DNA of 64,000 bases from NCBI GenBank assembly GCA_002494885.1, contig DACV01000007.1, forward strand, positions 278,628-342,627, written 5' to 3'. The position numbers were made by a program, and so were the translations under genes. The notes under the pieces are model-generated. The model did no database searches, was not told the DNA's origin, and saw nothing but the letters and a program-made list of their open reading frames with translations. Shown piece after piece: positions 17,262 through 26,545 of this stretch (the stretch's first letter is position 1; each line of letters begins with the position of its first letter). The stretch is from Methanobacterium sp. UBA44. GTDB taxonomy: Archaea; Methanobacteriota; Methanobacteria; Methanobacteriales; Methanobacteriaceae.

Positions 17262-17347
17262 TATATGCCTCTAATTAATCTTTTTTTTGATGATTTACGT
17301 TATTATTAACAGAAATATATAAATATATTAAATTATAATTTAATATT

Positions 17348-17500
17348 ATGGAACTTAAAGATATTTTATATATAGTGATAGCCCTTATACTTGCAGTGAT
17401 TTTATTTAATATAATATGGTGGCTACTACCTGTAATCATAGTACTTGTCATAGCCTATATCATATACATATATTTAAAGGGTAGGGACTCTTACTACTAA
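17348..17500 (+). CDS. 50-residue membrane protein
   Basis: A short frame from ATG 17348 to a TAA at 17500. After a charged start (M-E-L-K-D) nearly all residues to about 42 are hydrophobic, with a Trp-Trp pair and a Pro near the middle, then a polar KGRDSYY tail. This could be two tight helices or one long one. It has no strong ribosome site; TATAAATATATTAAA just upstream suggests a leaderless or short-leader message. Not recognised. The composition is far from random for AT-rich spacer, but conservation is untested. Confidence 0.5.
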   Translation: MELKDILYIVIALILAVILFNIIWWLLPVIIVLVIAYIIYIYLKGRDSYY

Positions 17501-17576
17501 AATTTTTTTTTAATTTTTTGACTCTAATTCTTTTAATTAATTTATAAATTATTAATAGACAGTTAAAGGTGATACG

Positions 17577-18194
17577 ATGGATGATCTTCATTCTATTGGA
17601 ATGGAAAAAGGATTACTTTATGAAACAATTATCAGTACTGAAAATGAAGCCGGAGAACCTAATGCTGCCCCAATTGGGGTTATCTGTAAAGATAAAAGGG
17701 AAATCGTATTGTATCTAAACCATGCCACTCATACACTTGAAAATATAAAAATAAACAAAAATTTTACTGTCAATATTACCCATAACCCTCTTATTTTTGT
17801 TAATAGTACTATTAGCGATTTAGATTTCAACTATTTTAAAAAATACAATGATAAATTCTATATCAAAGAAGCTGAAGCATTCTTTACCGCAACTGTAGAA
17901 AGCGTTAAAGAAGTTGAAAAAGAAGATAATATAGGTAAAACTACTGTAAACATAATTAAAGCAAATGTAAATGACATTATAATTAAAGAAAAACAATTTA
18001 CGCCTTTAAATAGAGCAATTTTTGCCATAATAGAATCTTTAGTATATGTTTCAAGAATAGAGCTGGTAGATGATAATACCAGGAATATTTACTTGGAAAG
18101 AATTAATGAAATGACCCGTGTTGTAAATCGCGTTGGTGGATTAGACCACAAAGAAGCTATGAAACGAATTTTAAAATATCTGGAAGATAAATGA
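17577..18194 (+). CDS. DUF447 family protein (split-barrel flavin-binding fold)
   Basis: 205 residues of the archaeal DUF447 family, which folds as a flavin-reductase-like split barrel in its first half and a helical C-terminal part. Seen from YETIISTEN, APIGVICKD and LNHATHTLENI. Solved homologues bind FMN, but no reaction has been established. The gene has the start GGTGATACGATGG with a good ribosome site. It is convergent with the histidine kinase, only 4 bp apart. Confidence 0.85.
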   Translation: MDDLHSIGMEKGLLYETIISTENEAGEPNAAPIGVICKDKREIVLYLNHATHTLENIKINKNFTVNITHNPLIFVNSTISDLDFNYFKKYNDKFYIKEAEAFFTATVESVKEVEKEDNIGKTTVNIIKANVNDIIIKEKQFTPLNRAIFAIIESLVYVSRIELVDDNTRNIYLERINEMTRVVNRVGGLDHKEAMKRILKYLEDK

Positions 18195-18198
18195 GTAT

Positions 18199-19350
18199 TT
18201 ATGGTTTAAAATCCCTGAACGTAATTTTAAATGTGGTTCCGCCGTTAACCTCAAGTTCAATTATTCCGTCCAGTTGTCTTACTAACGTATTAATCAGCTG
18301 CAATCCAGGAGTTTCTGCATATATAAAATCTAAATCATCTGATAATCCAATACCATTATCACTAACTATTAATTCAAAATTATCATGATTTAAAGAGAGT
18401 TTAACATCTATTTCTCCCTGTATTTTGCTTTTAAATGCATGTTTTAGTGAGTTTGAAATAAGCTCATTTAATATTAAACCAGACGGAATTGCCATATCTA
18501 TATCCAGTAAAATTCCATTTATTCCAATATTTACCTTAATAAGATTGGAATCAACTGCATAAGATTTTAAAAGATATTTAACCAGTTCATCTACATATTT
18601 AGCAAAATCTATTACTGCAAAATCCTCAGATTTCGAAAGTGTCTCGTGGATCAGTGCTATTGCTTTTACGCGGTTCTGGCTTTCCTGGTATATTTCAATT
18701 GGCTCTTTTTCAGTTAAAGTGTAATCAAGACCTATTAAATTCGAAACTGTTAATAAATTGTTTTCCACTCGATGATGGATTTCTTCAAGAAGTATTTTTT
18801 TTTCATTTAGTGATGTCCTGATTTCCTCTTCAGCATTTTTACGTGCTTCTATTTCCATTTTTAGTCTTTTATTTGATTTTTTAAGATCATTGGTACGCTC
18901 TTCAACCATTTCTTCAAGATGTTCCTGATATTCTTTTAATTCAATCTCAATTGATTTCCTCTCTATCGCATAGGATATAGAACGTGTTAGAAGGCTGCTA
19001 TCTACCTTTCCCTTGGTTAAATAATCCTGAGCATCTCCTTTAACCGCTTCAATTGCAGTATTTTCATTATCAAACGCAGTTAATATAATTATGGGAATAT
19101 CTGGTGCATTTTCATTCGCTTTCCGGAATGTATCAAGCCCATGAATATCAGGAAGGTTCAAATCAAGTAATAAAACATCTGCTTTATTTTCTTTAAGATA
19201 ATTAAGCCCATCATTAAGACGCTGGACGTTATGCAACTTAAAATTAATATTCAGGGATTCTTCTAACATTTCTTTTATTAATGCAATATCTGCAGGATTG
19301 TCTTCTATTAATAGAACATTAATAACTTTTTTATCCATTTTATCATCCAT
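18199..19350 (-). CDS. receiver domain-HisKA_2 sensor histidine kinase
   Basis: About 383 residues in three parts. First a CheY-like receiver with phospho-acceptor Asp63 (LLLDLNLPD) and the conserved Lys113 (YLTKGK). Then a long coiled coil (residues 135-185). Last a HisKA_2 transmitter with EIHHRVENN (His192/His193) and an HATPase domain showing NELISNSLKHAF (N box), SDNGIGL (G1) and GGTTFKI. No membrane segment or PAS domain, so it is a soluble relay, common in methanogens. The receiver at the front implies that another kinase feeds it. ATG 19350 is chosen over a TTG at 19362; ATG 19338 is also possible. Target unknown. Confidence 0.92.
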   Translation of the reverse strand: MDDKMDKKVINVLLIEDNPADIALIKEMLEESLNINFKLHNVQRLNDGLNYLKENKADVLLLDLNLPDIHGLDTFRKANENAPDIPIIILTAFDNENTAIEAVKGDAQDYLTKGKVDSSLLTRSISYAIERKSIEIELKEYQEHLEEMVEERTNDLKKSNKRLKMEIEARKNAEEEIRTSLNEKKILLEEIHHRVENNLLTVSNLIGLDYTLTEKEPIEIYQESQNRVKAIALIHETLSKSEDFAVIDFAKYVDELVKYLLKSYAVDSNLIKVNIGINGILLDIDMAIPSGLILNELISNSLKHAFKSKIQGEIDVKLSLNHDNFELIVSDNGIGLSDDLDFIYAETPGLQLINTLVRQLDGIIELEVNGGTTFKITFRDFKP

Positions 19351-19596
19351 AAACAGTTCCAATATAATAGAGAACCATTAAATAGTATTACTTTAGTAAG
19401 ATAAACATTATCTCGTTTTATTATTATATAAATTTTTTCATTAAATAATTTTGATAATTATGCTCTATTAGTACAAACAACAAATAATAATGTGCATTTA
19501 TTTAAATACATAATAAATAAATGGTAAAAATAATAAATGTATGCAAAAAGGCCTATATTTACTATTAAAAAATGCAAAATGTAATAAAATAATTAA

Positions 19597-20484
19597 TTAG
19601 TACTTACTGGCCCTGTAAAACTCCTTACGCCTTGCTTCTAATAGATAGGGTTCCTTGCCAATAATTTGAGATGCCACCATTATTTTACCCCTGGATTCCT
19701 CTTTTACTGAGTTTATAAAATCAAAACATTTTAGATCTCTTAAAAGATGATGATCCACCACTACTTCAGGTATTTTACCTGATATTTCAATCAAATTTCT
19801 TCGGGCATTCTCTATTTCAGTTCTTTCAATTGCAAATCCCTGAAGATAAATTGGTGGGCCGCTTAATATCAACATATCTGGTTTTTCATCAAGAATTGTC
19901 AGCTTTGCTTCATTAGAAATTGGGCCCTGAATATCAGAGGCGTGCATTAACTTTTTCCCATCCCATTGAATTGTTAAAGCCACAACATATCCTAATCTGC
20001 TTCCTTCACCACCATGAGAAAGCGGATTCGAAAATTTAATTGATGTATCTCCCATTTCAAATGAATTACTATCTGCATAATTAATTTGGCAATTTAAACC
20101 ATTTAAGTTCTTTAAAAAAACTTTTGCACGCTTTTGCTGGCTTTTATTGATTTGAGAGGTAGGATGTTTTATAAACAATTTTTTATCCCTATACAGTTTT
20201 TCTGCAAATTTAAGAGAAGAATCAAGGAATTTACCAGGTTCAAAGGGAGTATAATGGTCGTGGTGATAATGGCTGATTGTAATTATATCTGCAATCTTTC
20301 CATATTCCCCAATTCTAGCTCTTGTTTCATATAAAGCATCAAATTCGTTTTTCCATGGAGGATATCCAAATCTTTTAGGTGCAATTGAGGTTCCTGGGTC
20401 AATTAAGATTTTTTGATCGGTTTCAACGTATGTTGCCATGGATCTTACTCCCATACTCTCAAAGGCGATGGGTATAACTTTCAT
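19597..20484 (-). CDS. UPF0282 metallo-beta-lactamase-fold protein
   Basis: 295 residues of the archaeal UPF0282 family, a metallo-beta-lactamase fold. The metal motif HYHHDH is at 72-77 and further ligands are suggested by LSHGGEGSR, HASDIQGP and the VVDHHLLRD block. Predicted binuclear metal hydrolase of unknown substrate, cytosolic. It is 27 bp downstream of adenine deaminase on the same strand and may be cotranscribed. No functional link between the two is known to me. Confidence 0.88.
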   Translation of the reverse strand: MKVIPIAFESMGVRSMATYVETDQKILIDPGTSIAPKRFGYPPWKNEFDALYETRARIGEYGKIADIITISHYHHDHYTPFEPGKFLDSSLKFAEKLYRDKKLFIKHPTSQINKSQQKRAKVFLKNLNGLNCQINYADSNSFEMGDTSIKFSNPLSHGGEGSRLGYVVALTIQWDGKKLMHASDIQGPISNEAKLTILDEKPDMLILSGPPIYLQGFAIERTEIENARRNLIEISGKIPEVVVDHHLLRDLKCFDFINSVKEESRGKIMVASQIIGKEPYLLEARRKEFYRASKY

Positions 20485-20511
20485 TTTATCACCAGATTCT
20501 GAATTATGTCA

Positions 20512-22119
20512 TTATTTAATTAAATCAACAAATTCAAATTTTTCAACATCAAATAATCCTTTATCACTTATTTTAAGATTTGGAATAACTAAAAGAGCCA
20601 TAAATGACATGGTCATGAAAGGAGAACTGATTTTGCATCCCATTTCTTTTAAAATACCATGCAATTTTTCAAGCTTAAATGAAACTTCTTCAGCGCTTTC
20701 TGTACTCATCAATCCTCCAACTGGAAGTTTTAAAGAGTAAATATTATTATTAGAGACAACAACAAGTCCTCCATTATTTTCAACAAGCTTATTTACTGCT
20801 ACAGCCATGTCTTTACTATCAGTTCCCACAACAATTATATTATGAGAATCATGAGCAACACTCGAAGCAATTGCGCCTTTTTGAAGCCCAAAACCTTGAA
20901 TAAACCCATTCATCATCCTGTTATGACCATACCTTTCAATAACGGCTATTTTTAGAGTATCATTTTCTATATCTGCCTTTATATTACCATTAATGACAGT
21001 TAGCAATGCTTCAGATTCTTCAGTAAGTAGTTGCCCTTCCATAGCCCGGATTACCCTTATTTTTTCTTCTTTTTTAGTAGAAGGAATTTCAAAGTCTTCT
21101 GACTTTTTATTATTTAAATTAAATGTTCCCTGAAGTTTTAAAGGATTTATGGAAAATAAAGGTTTTCTTTTTTGTGCAACAACATTTCCATTAATAAATA
21201 CTTCTTTTACATTGAAATTTTTAAGATTATCAACTAAGACTAAGTCTGCAGCCTTTCCTGGAGAGATTAACCCTGTATTTAAGTTATAATGAGTTGCAGG
21301 ATTAATGGTTACCATTTTCACTGCTTTAACTGGATCCAGTCCCAATTCTACTGCATCTTTCAGCATAATATCTACATGCCCTTTTAAGAGATCTTCAGGG
21401 TGTTTATCGTCAGAAACAATAAAATCACCCCCAATGTGGATTAAATCGGCTAAATTCTTAGCAGATGAACCCTGTCTGAGCATTATTTTCATTCCGAGCT
21501 TTCTTTTCTCTTTTACTTCCTCCAGAAGCGTACATTCATGATCAGTTGAAATTCCGGCCCCTACGTATTTACAGAGGTCTTCTCCACTTAATAAAGGGGC
21601 ATGGCCATCTACTGGCTTTTTATGTTTTTTAGCCGCTTCAATTTTAGCCATGACTTCTGGATCATCGCCTAAAACTCCGGGGAAATTCATCATTTCTCCT
21701 AAAGCAACTATTTCATCACTAATGAGAAGGTCATATATTTCTTTTGCTTTTATAATTGCACCAGATGTTTCAAAAGGAGTTGCAGGAACACAGGAAGGAG
21801 CTGTAAAGAAAAAATTCAAGGGGACGGTGGCTGCATCGTTAATCATGTATTTGATTCCTTCAATTCCCAGAACATTTGCAATTTCATGTGGATCTGATAC
21901 AATGGAAGTTGTTCCATGAGGTACAACAGTTTCAGCAAACCTTGAAGGGACGAGCATTGAACTTTCGATATGTATGTGTGCATCGATAAATCCGGGTAAA
22001 ATATATTGGTCGAATTTATCTTCAACTGGCTTCACGCATTCTATTACTCCACCTGAAAACCTTATTTCTGCTGGATAGATATCTTCATTAAATACATCAA
22101 CTAAATTGCCCCTTATCAT
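20512..22119 (-). CDS. ade: adenine deaminase
   Basis: 535 residues of the amidohydrolase-superfamily adenine deaminase (adenine to hypoxanthine + NH3). The metal-binding DAHIHIESS (His48, His50), VPHGTTSIVSDPHEIANVLG and the VAHDSHNI and GGLMS blocks in the C-terminal domain are diagnostic. Length is a little short of the 550-600 usual in bacteria. It acts in purine salvage, in line with the thioinosine phosphorylase at 50.9 kb and GMP synthase at 11-17 kb. Divergent from the PsbP-like gene. Confidence 0.95.
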   Translation of the reverse strand: MIRGNLVDVFNEDIYPAEIRFSGGVIECVKPVEDKFDQYILPGFIDAHIHIESSMLVPSRFAETVVPHGTTSIVSDPHEIANVLGIEGIKYMINDAATVPLNFFFTAPSCVPATPFETSGAIIKAKEIYDLLISDEIVALGEMMNFPGVLGDDPEVMAKIEAAKKHKKPVDGHAPLLSGEDLCKYVGAGISTDHECTLLEEVKEKRKLGMKIMLRQGSSAKNLADLIHIGGDFIVSDDKHPEDLLKGHVDIMLKDAVELGLDPVKAVKMVTINPATHYNLNTGLISPGKAADLVLVDNLKNFNVKEVFINGNVVAQKRKPLFSINPLKLQGTFNLNNKKSEDFEIPSTKKEEKIRVIRAMEGQLLTEESEALLTVINGNIKADIENDTLKIAVIERYGHNRMMNGFIQGFGLQKGAIASSVAHDSHNIIVVGTDSKDMAVAVNKLVENNGGLVVVSNNNIYSLKLPVGGLMSTESAEEVSFKLEKLHGILKEMGCKISSPFMTMSFMALLVIPNLKISDKGLFDVEKFEFVDLIK

Positions 22120-22312
22120 GTTAACTCCTTTCTAATAAATCCTAAAAATACTTTTTTATATTTTTATATGTGATATAAAATTTTTATTTGCTTCCTAAAT
22201 GACTTAATAGCTTGTTTCAGGCAAGATCATTTAATTTAATGCTTTGATTTATATCGAATAGTTAAATTTGTTGAGTTTATGTTTAATGAAGTAATAAATG
22301 TTAAAATTAACA

Positions 22313-22320
22313 TATATAAA
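22313..22320 (+). promoter_or_regulatory. TATA box for the PsbP-like gene
   Basis: TATATAAA at 22313-22320 is the cleanest archaeal TATA box in this gap. It predicts a start of transcription at about 22345, leaving a leader of some 30 nt that contains the ribosome site GAGGA before ATG 22377. Confidence 0.5.
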
Positions 22321-22376
22321 ATAATATAATAGTTTATACGTACAAATTATTATTAGCAGTAAAATAGAGGAACAAA

Positions 22377-22910
22377 ATGAAATATCAAGGGCCAATTTTA
22401 TTATTCATACTTATTTTAGCCGTAATAGGAATATCTGGGTTTATCTATCTAACCGCAAATTCTCAAAAAAGTTTTTCTGATGGATCTATTGCCTTTAATT
22501 ATCCCGAAAGTTTTCAAAATAGTACTTCGCCAGAAATTATAAAGCCTGAAAGTTGGATTCACTTAATTACACTAAATGATGATACCACAATAATTTACGT
22601 TCAAAAGAATGAAAATATTACAGACATAGATAATGCCAGGAAAACATTTGAAAATGCGTTTAAAACAGGTGGCTTTAACGGTGAAATATTATCAAGTACA
22701 GAAGAAACCAATCCTGATGGTGTTGAGATGTTAGAATGCATTTACACAATAATAGATCCTAATAATAATCAAAAATTAAAGTATGTTTATCTCTATTTTA
22801 AAGATAAAAAAGGCACAATATACAATATAATAATTTATGATTATGAATTAAATTATGATAAAGTTTCTAATGTTGCTGATATCATTTTTAATTCATTAAC
22901 ATTGATTTAA
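22377..22910 (+). CDS. membrane-anchored PsbP-like protein
   Basis: 177 residues. Residues 6-27 are a membrane anchor with no lipobox or cleavage site, so the rest should face outside. The outer domain (SFSDGSIAFNYPESFQN...) has the beta-rich start seen in PsbP/MOG1-like domains of methanobacterial surface proteins. The function of these proteins is unknown. Stands alone, convergent with a small acidic gene. Confidence 0.65.
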   Translation: MKYQGPILLFILILAVIGISGFIYLTANSQKSFSDGSIAFNYPESFQNSTSPEIIKPESWIHLITLNDDTTIIYVQKNENITDIDNARKTFENAFKTGGFNGEILSSTEETNPDGVEMLECIYTIIDPNNNQKLKYVYLYFKDKKGTIYNIIIYDYELNYDKVSNVADIIFNSLTLI

Positions 22911-22958
22911 TTTACTTGCCTTTGAATTTTAAGCTATTATTATCCAAAGACTTTATTC

Positions 22959-23204
22959 TTAAAAATCCCTGTTTTCCCCCAGCATTTCTTCATTTAGTTT
23001 TTTTCTAACTTCATATCTCGCTTTTTCCAATCCATTTGATAGAGCAAGACTTGTATTTAAGTGATCAGCCATCAAATCATTTGCCAGATCTTCATCATGA
23101 AGTTCTTCATCTTGCATATAACCTATAACAGCCAAAAATGATTCTTGCCATGCTTTATATTCTTCTGTAAGTTCAAATTCTTTTATTATATCTTCATCAG
23201 TCAT
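22959..23204 (-). CDS. small acidic helical protein, unidentified
   Basis: 81 residues, strongly acidic (E/D-rich first half, ending ENRDF), predicted all-helical, no Cys and no membrane segment. Start ATG 23204 is preceded by AGGTGTAAC. Not recognised. Its upstream gap holds the GC-elevated structured element at 23311-23391, which on this strand would lie in its leader. Confidence 0.6.
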   Translation of the reverse strand: MTDEDIIKEFELTEEYKAWQESFLAVIGYMQDEELHDEDLANDLMADHLNTSLALSNGLEKARYEVRKKLNEEMLGENRDF

Positions 23205-23310
23205 TGTTACACCTGTTTATTCAATTTTATCTTTATCGTCTCTGAATTTATATTTATTGGATGATAAATCAAAAAAGTAACCAATGTAAAGACTTTAGTA
23301 AATAAGTAAT

Positions 23311-23391
23311 AAGGAACGGCGAATTTGACAAACTGGGGGATTTTACGTCGTCCCTAACAAGTGATGATTTAATATCTCATCGGGATGAAAA
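23311..23391. ncRNA. candidate structured RNA or leader element
   Basis: A patch of clearly higher G+C in an AT-rich spacer. GGAACGGCG (23313-23321) pairs with CGTCGTCCC (23346-23354) with one mismatch and one G-T. GATGA (23363-23367) can pair with TCATC (23377-23381), which could instead face a second GATGA at 23384-23388. Strand is undecided: on the minus strand it would lead the acidic gene at 23204. GC islands of this kind in AT-rich archaea often mark RNA genes; no known family is recognised. Confidence 0.4.
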
Positions 23392-23493
23392 CTTAGCTAT
23401 TTATTAGTAAGTAATTACAATACATCATCATATTTTTTCTTCTTAAATTTAGTCTCTAATGCATCAAGTTTAAAAAAAGTTAAATATTGATAT

Positions 23494-24729
23494 TTAATCT
23501 TTAATACACTCCAATCCTTCAAGATTTTCATATAAAATTGGTAAAAACGCGCCAACATCAGTTACAACACTCACAACCTGAGCACTTCCCCTATCAGCAA
23601 GTTTAGTGACTGTTGCAGGGTTTATATCTACACAAATACTTTTTACATAGGAAGGTAGTATGTTTCCTACAGCTATGGAGTGAAGCATGGTTGCAATCAT
23701 GATTACCATGTCAACATCCTGTGCATATTTGCGCATTTCATCCTGTGCTTCTATAACATCCGTTATAACATCTGGAAGAGGCCCATCATCCCTTATAGAA
23801 CCTGCAAGTACAAAAGGTACATTATTTTTTACACATTCATACATGATTCCACTTGTTAATATTCCTTGTTCCACTGCTTCTTTTATTGAACCTGCCTTAT
23901 TAATTTCGTTAATGGCATAAATATGGTGTCTATGACCTCTAACTACAGCATCGCCACTTTCTGTACAAACTCCCAGCGATGTTCCATAAAGTGCATTTTC
24001 AATATCATGGGTTGCAAGGGCGTTTCCAGCAAACAAAACATCAATAATTCCTTCACGTATCATTCTTGCAAGTAATGGGGCGGAACCCGTATGTATTATG
24101 GCAGGGCCTGCTACAATGGCTATTTTACCATGTTTTTCTTTAATTTCTCTGATTGTAGAGGCTATTTTTTCTATTATAGACCTTACTGGCTTTTCAGATG
24201 AAGCTTCACTGGACATGAATTCAAATACGCCTTTTTTACCCCTTGGTCTTTCTGGAGGTATAACCTTAATTCCTTCTCTTCCAACAACCACAAGATTTCC
24301 TTTCTTTATTCTCCCAATTGGTAAACATTTAGCCTTTTCATTCTCTGGATCAACAACTATCATACAGTCCATTTCAATTTCTTCTACTTCTATCCATTCT
24401 CCTTTAAATCTCACATATGTAGGATGGTTGGTGGTTGAATAAAAGTCTTCAGGGAGTGTTTTATCTTTCTGGGATTCCTGGAGTTCTACTTCCTTAATTT
24501 CAACAATAACTGCGCCAATTTCACTTAGTTCGTCAAGTATTTCGCCTAAATGAGCAATGTCTTTTCCTATAACTCTGATATGGGCATGGCTAATATCCTT
24601 TTTATGTTTTCCTACATGGACGTTAAGAATTTCAAAATCTCCACCCATATCCATTATAAGATCAAGGGTCTTTGGAAGAATTAAAGAGTCAATTATATGT
24701 CCTGAAAGTTTAATTTCTCTTGTATTCAT
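23494..24729 (-). CDS. archaeal-type ornithine cyclodeaminase (AgrE/ArgZ-related)
   Basis: 411 residues of the archaeal family formerly called TIGR00300 / LOR-SDH-like, whose Methanococcus maripaludis member was shown to be an ornithine cyclodeaminase (ornithine to proline + NH3). N-terminal part (1-100) is the LOR-type ferredoxin-like domain with HAHIRV. The C-terminal NAD-binding domain has VAGPAIIHTG and RGHRHHIYAINEIN. No mu-crystallin-type cyclodeaminase features, as expected. Its position next to agmatinase and arginine decarboxylase fits arginine/proline metabolism. Family assignment firm, substrate by analogy. Confidence 0.85.
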   Translation of the reverse strand: MNTREIKLSGHIIDSLILPKTLDLIMDMGGDFEILNVHVGKHKKDISHAHIRVIGKDIAHLGEILDELSEIGAVIVEIKEVELQESQKDKTLPEDFYSTTNHPTYVRFKGEWIEVEEIEMDCMIVVDPENEKAKCLPIGRIKKGNLVVVGREGIKVIPPERPRGKKGVFEFMSSEASSEKPVRSIIEKIASTIREIKEKHGKIAIVAGPAIIHTGSAPLLARMIREGIIDVLFAGNALATHDIENALYGTSLGVCTESGDAVVRGHRHHIYAINEINKAGSIKEAVEQGILTSGIMYECVKNNVPFVLAGSIRDDGPLPDVITDVIEAQDEMRKYAQDVDMVIMIATMLHSIAVGNILPSYVKSICVDINPATVTKLADRGSAQVVSVVTDVGAFLPILYENLEGLECIKD

Positions 24730-24952
24730 TATAACATCTCCTGATAAATGTATTGCACAACTAAAGCCTTTAAAATTTAATAAGTGTTATTATCACATTT
24801 TAGAGCGTTGAATTAAGTAGATCACTTCTATAATTCATTAATAAAAGTTTTTAAATTAGTTTTATCCATAGATTTTTGATATGACTATTTATTAATAGAT
24901 CATGATATATAAATTTTAAATATATAAAAGAAACCAAAAACAATTATTAGTT

Positions 24953-25825
24953 TTATTGTATACATAAAAAGTCTAAAATAGATTTTGCACCGTTAATAGA
25001 AGTGATATCACCAATTTCAGTTGATGAAACTTCCACCAAGTCAAATCCAACTACTTTTTTCCCCTCTAAACTGTGAATAATGCTCTCAAGCTGGAAAGGA
25101 GTCAATCCACAAGGAGAAGGAGTGCTAACACTCGGTGCATATGCTGGATCGAGCACATCGATGTCTAAACTCACATATAAAGGCCCTTCAATAGCTTTAA
25201 TGACTTTTATAACGTTATTTATATCCTTATTAATTTCATGGGCGGTGAAAAAAGTTATATGATTCTCTTTTGCAAATGAATTCTCATCTTCAGAGCACGA
25301 CCTTATGCCAATTTGAATCATATCTGCTGGATTTAGATCAAAAACCCGGCGCATAGCAGTGGCATGAGAATATTTTTCGCCCATGTAATCATCTCTTAAA
25401 TCCATATGTGCATCAAAATGAATAACAGTTGTATTTTCAATATCAAGAGCTTTTGAAACAGCGTAACTTACTGTATGTTCACCCCCAATAGTTACTGGCC
25501 TAAAATTATTATCTAAAAGTTCAGATATAGTTGACTGAATAACATGACATGTTTTTTTGAAATTGCCGTGAATTACTTCAATATCACCAAAATCAAAAAG
25601 AGATACATCTAAATTTTTATCTAAAACCATATTATATCTTTCAAAATTATAAGAAGCTTCACGAACTGTCCTTGGACCGAATCTTGACCCTGTTTTATAG
25701 GTGGAAGTGCCATCAAAGGGAGCTCCAACCATTCCAAATTTAGTTTCATCATTTAACTTAATTGAATCCTCTTCACAAAACTGTGAAAAAGCAAATTGTA
25801 AAGGGTTTTGAGTATGAAAAAGCAT
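24953..25825 (-). CDS. speB: agmatinase-family ureohydrolase
   Basis: 290 residues of the arginase/agmatinase fold. Manganese ligands are plain: His117 (GGEHTVS), Asp138/His140/Asp142 (HFDAHMDLRD) and Asp221/Asp223 (SLDIDVLDPAYAP). It hydrolyses agmatine to putrescine and urea, or, as proposed for Haloferax where the gene also neighbours aIF5A, the agmatine moiety attached to aIF5A during hypusination. It directly follows aIF5A on the same strand (49 bp), with arginine decarboxylase divergent on the other side, so the second role deserves weight. Confidence 0.93.
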   Translation of the reverse strand: MLFHTQNPLQFAFSQFCEEDSIKLNDETKFGMVGAPFDGTSTYKTGSRFGPRTVREASYNFERYNMVLDKNLDVSLFDFGDIEVIHGNFKKTCHVIQSTISELLDNNFRPVTIGGEHTVSYAVSKALDIENTTVIHFDAHMDLRDDYMGEKYSHATAMRRVFDLNPADMIQIGIRSCSEDENSFAKENHITFFTAHEINKDINNVIKVIKAIEGPLYVSLDIDVLDPAYAPSVSTPSPCGLTPFQLESIIHSLEGKKVVGFDLVEVSSTEIGDITSINGAKSILDFLCIQ

Positions 25826-25874
25826 TTTACCCTCTAAAAAGTTAATAATTAAAAAATAATAAAATTTAATATGG

Positions 25875-26264
25875 TTATTTAACCCTCATAATCTTTTGTT
25901 TACCCATGGCTTCAATGTAATCCACTTCTGCTCCTTCCACAATCTGATCTTTAAGATCTTCAGGAATAGGTAACTCAAAGGTTTCATAAGATTCAAGATC
26001 CATTAATTGGACATCTTTTCCCATTAAAGCAAGGACCTGTCCTACTCTTTTATCGATTATAGGTACATCACATTTGGCATCAACTGGTTTAACCAGACTT
26101 CTTTTCTGGCTGTCAAATATACCAACTGCTTCCACTCTTGCTTTTGCTGCCCCGTGTTTTCCAGGTGATGATGTCTGGATACTTGTGATTTTGGATGCTT
26201 CACCATCTAATATAACATATTTACCTACTTTTAAGGTTTTTACTTCTACAACCTTCTTTGACAT
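25875..26264 (-). CDS. translation factor aIF5A
   Basis: 129 residues, the archaeal homologue of eIF5A/EF-P that relieves ribosome stalling. Two beta domains: SH3-like N-domain and OB C-domain. The hypusine loop is SSPGKHGAAKA with Lys36 as the modified residue. Start ATG 26264 is set by TTGGAGGTAAATATT; the longer frame from 26279 lacks a ribosome site. It heads a transcript running into agmatinase and is divergent from arginine decarboxylase. Enzymes for making agmatine and processing it are therefore immediate neighbours of their target protein. Confidence 0.96.
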   Translation of the reverse strand: MSKKVVEVKTLKVGKYVILDGEASKITSIQTSSPGKHGAAKARVEAVGIFDSQKRSLVKPVDAKCDVPIIDKRVGQVLALMGKDVQLMDLESYETFELPIPEDLKDQIVEGAEVDYIEAMGKQKIMRVK

Positions 26265-26310
26265 AATATTTACCTCCAAATTAACAGTATTAAAGAACCT
26301 TTACGAAGTT

Positions 26311-26440
26311 GAGGAAAATACAAAGTATTTTCTAAACTCTTTGAATATGAGGAAAATGTTTGCATTTTTACCAAAAAATCAAAGCATTCAAAAACATAAT
26401 GCGTTCAAATTCTCTGAATCTTAAAAGATTTTGACAGATT
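26311..26440 (-). repeat. small-loop hairpins upstream of aIF5A
   Basis: GAAAATAC-AAA-GTATTTTC (26314-26332) is a perfect 8-bp stem with a three-base loop, inside AGTT...AACT. Further out are AAAATG/CATTTT (about 26352-26368), GCATT/AATGC (about 26384-26402) and AATC/GATT (26417-26430). The style matches the elements upstream of guaAb and the DUF211 gene. The rest of the aIF5A-arginine decarboxylase spacer (26265-26653) is AT-rich promoter sequence plus the palindrome at 26546. Confidence 0.5.
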
Positions 26441-26545
26441 TTTTGATGTTTAAAAATATATTAAACATAAACATTATTATTAATTCAGTTCTTTAATCTT
26501 AGAACCTAAAAGATATTTTAGTTATTCATGATTATAAACGTTTTA

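Noticed and set aside
23361..23390. GTGATGA and GGATGA as C and C' boxes of a C/D sRNA
   Set aside because: No CTGA D or D' boxes at the proper distance.
23381..23392. Sequence CGGGATGAAAAC resembling the end of a CRISPR repeat
   Set aside because: Only one copy is present and no spaced repeats occur nearby.
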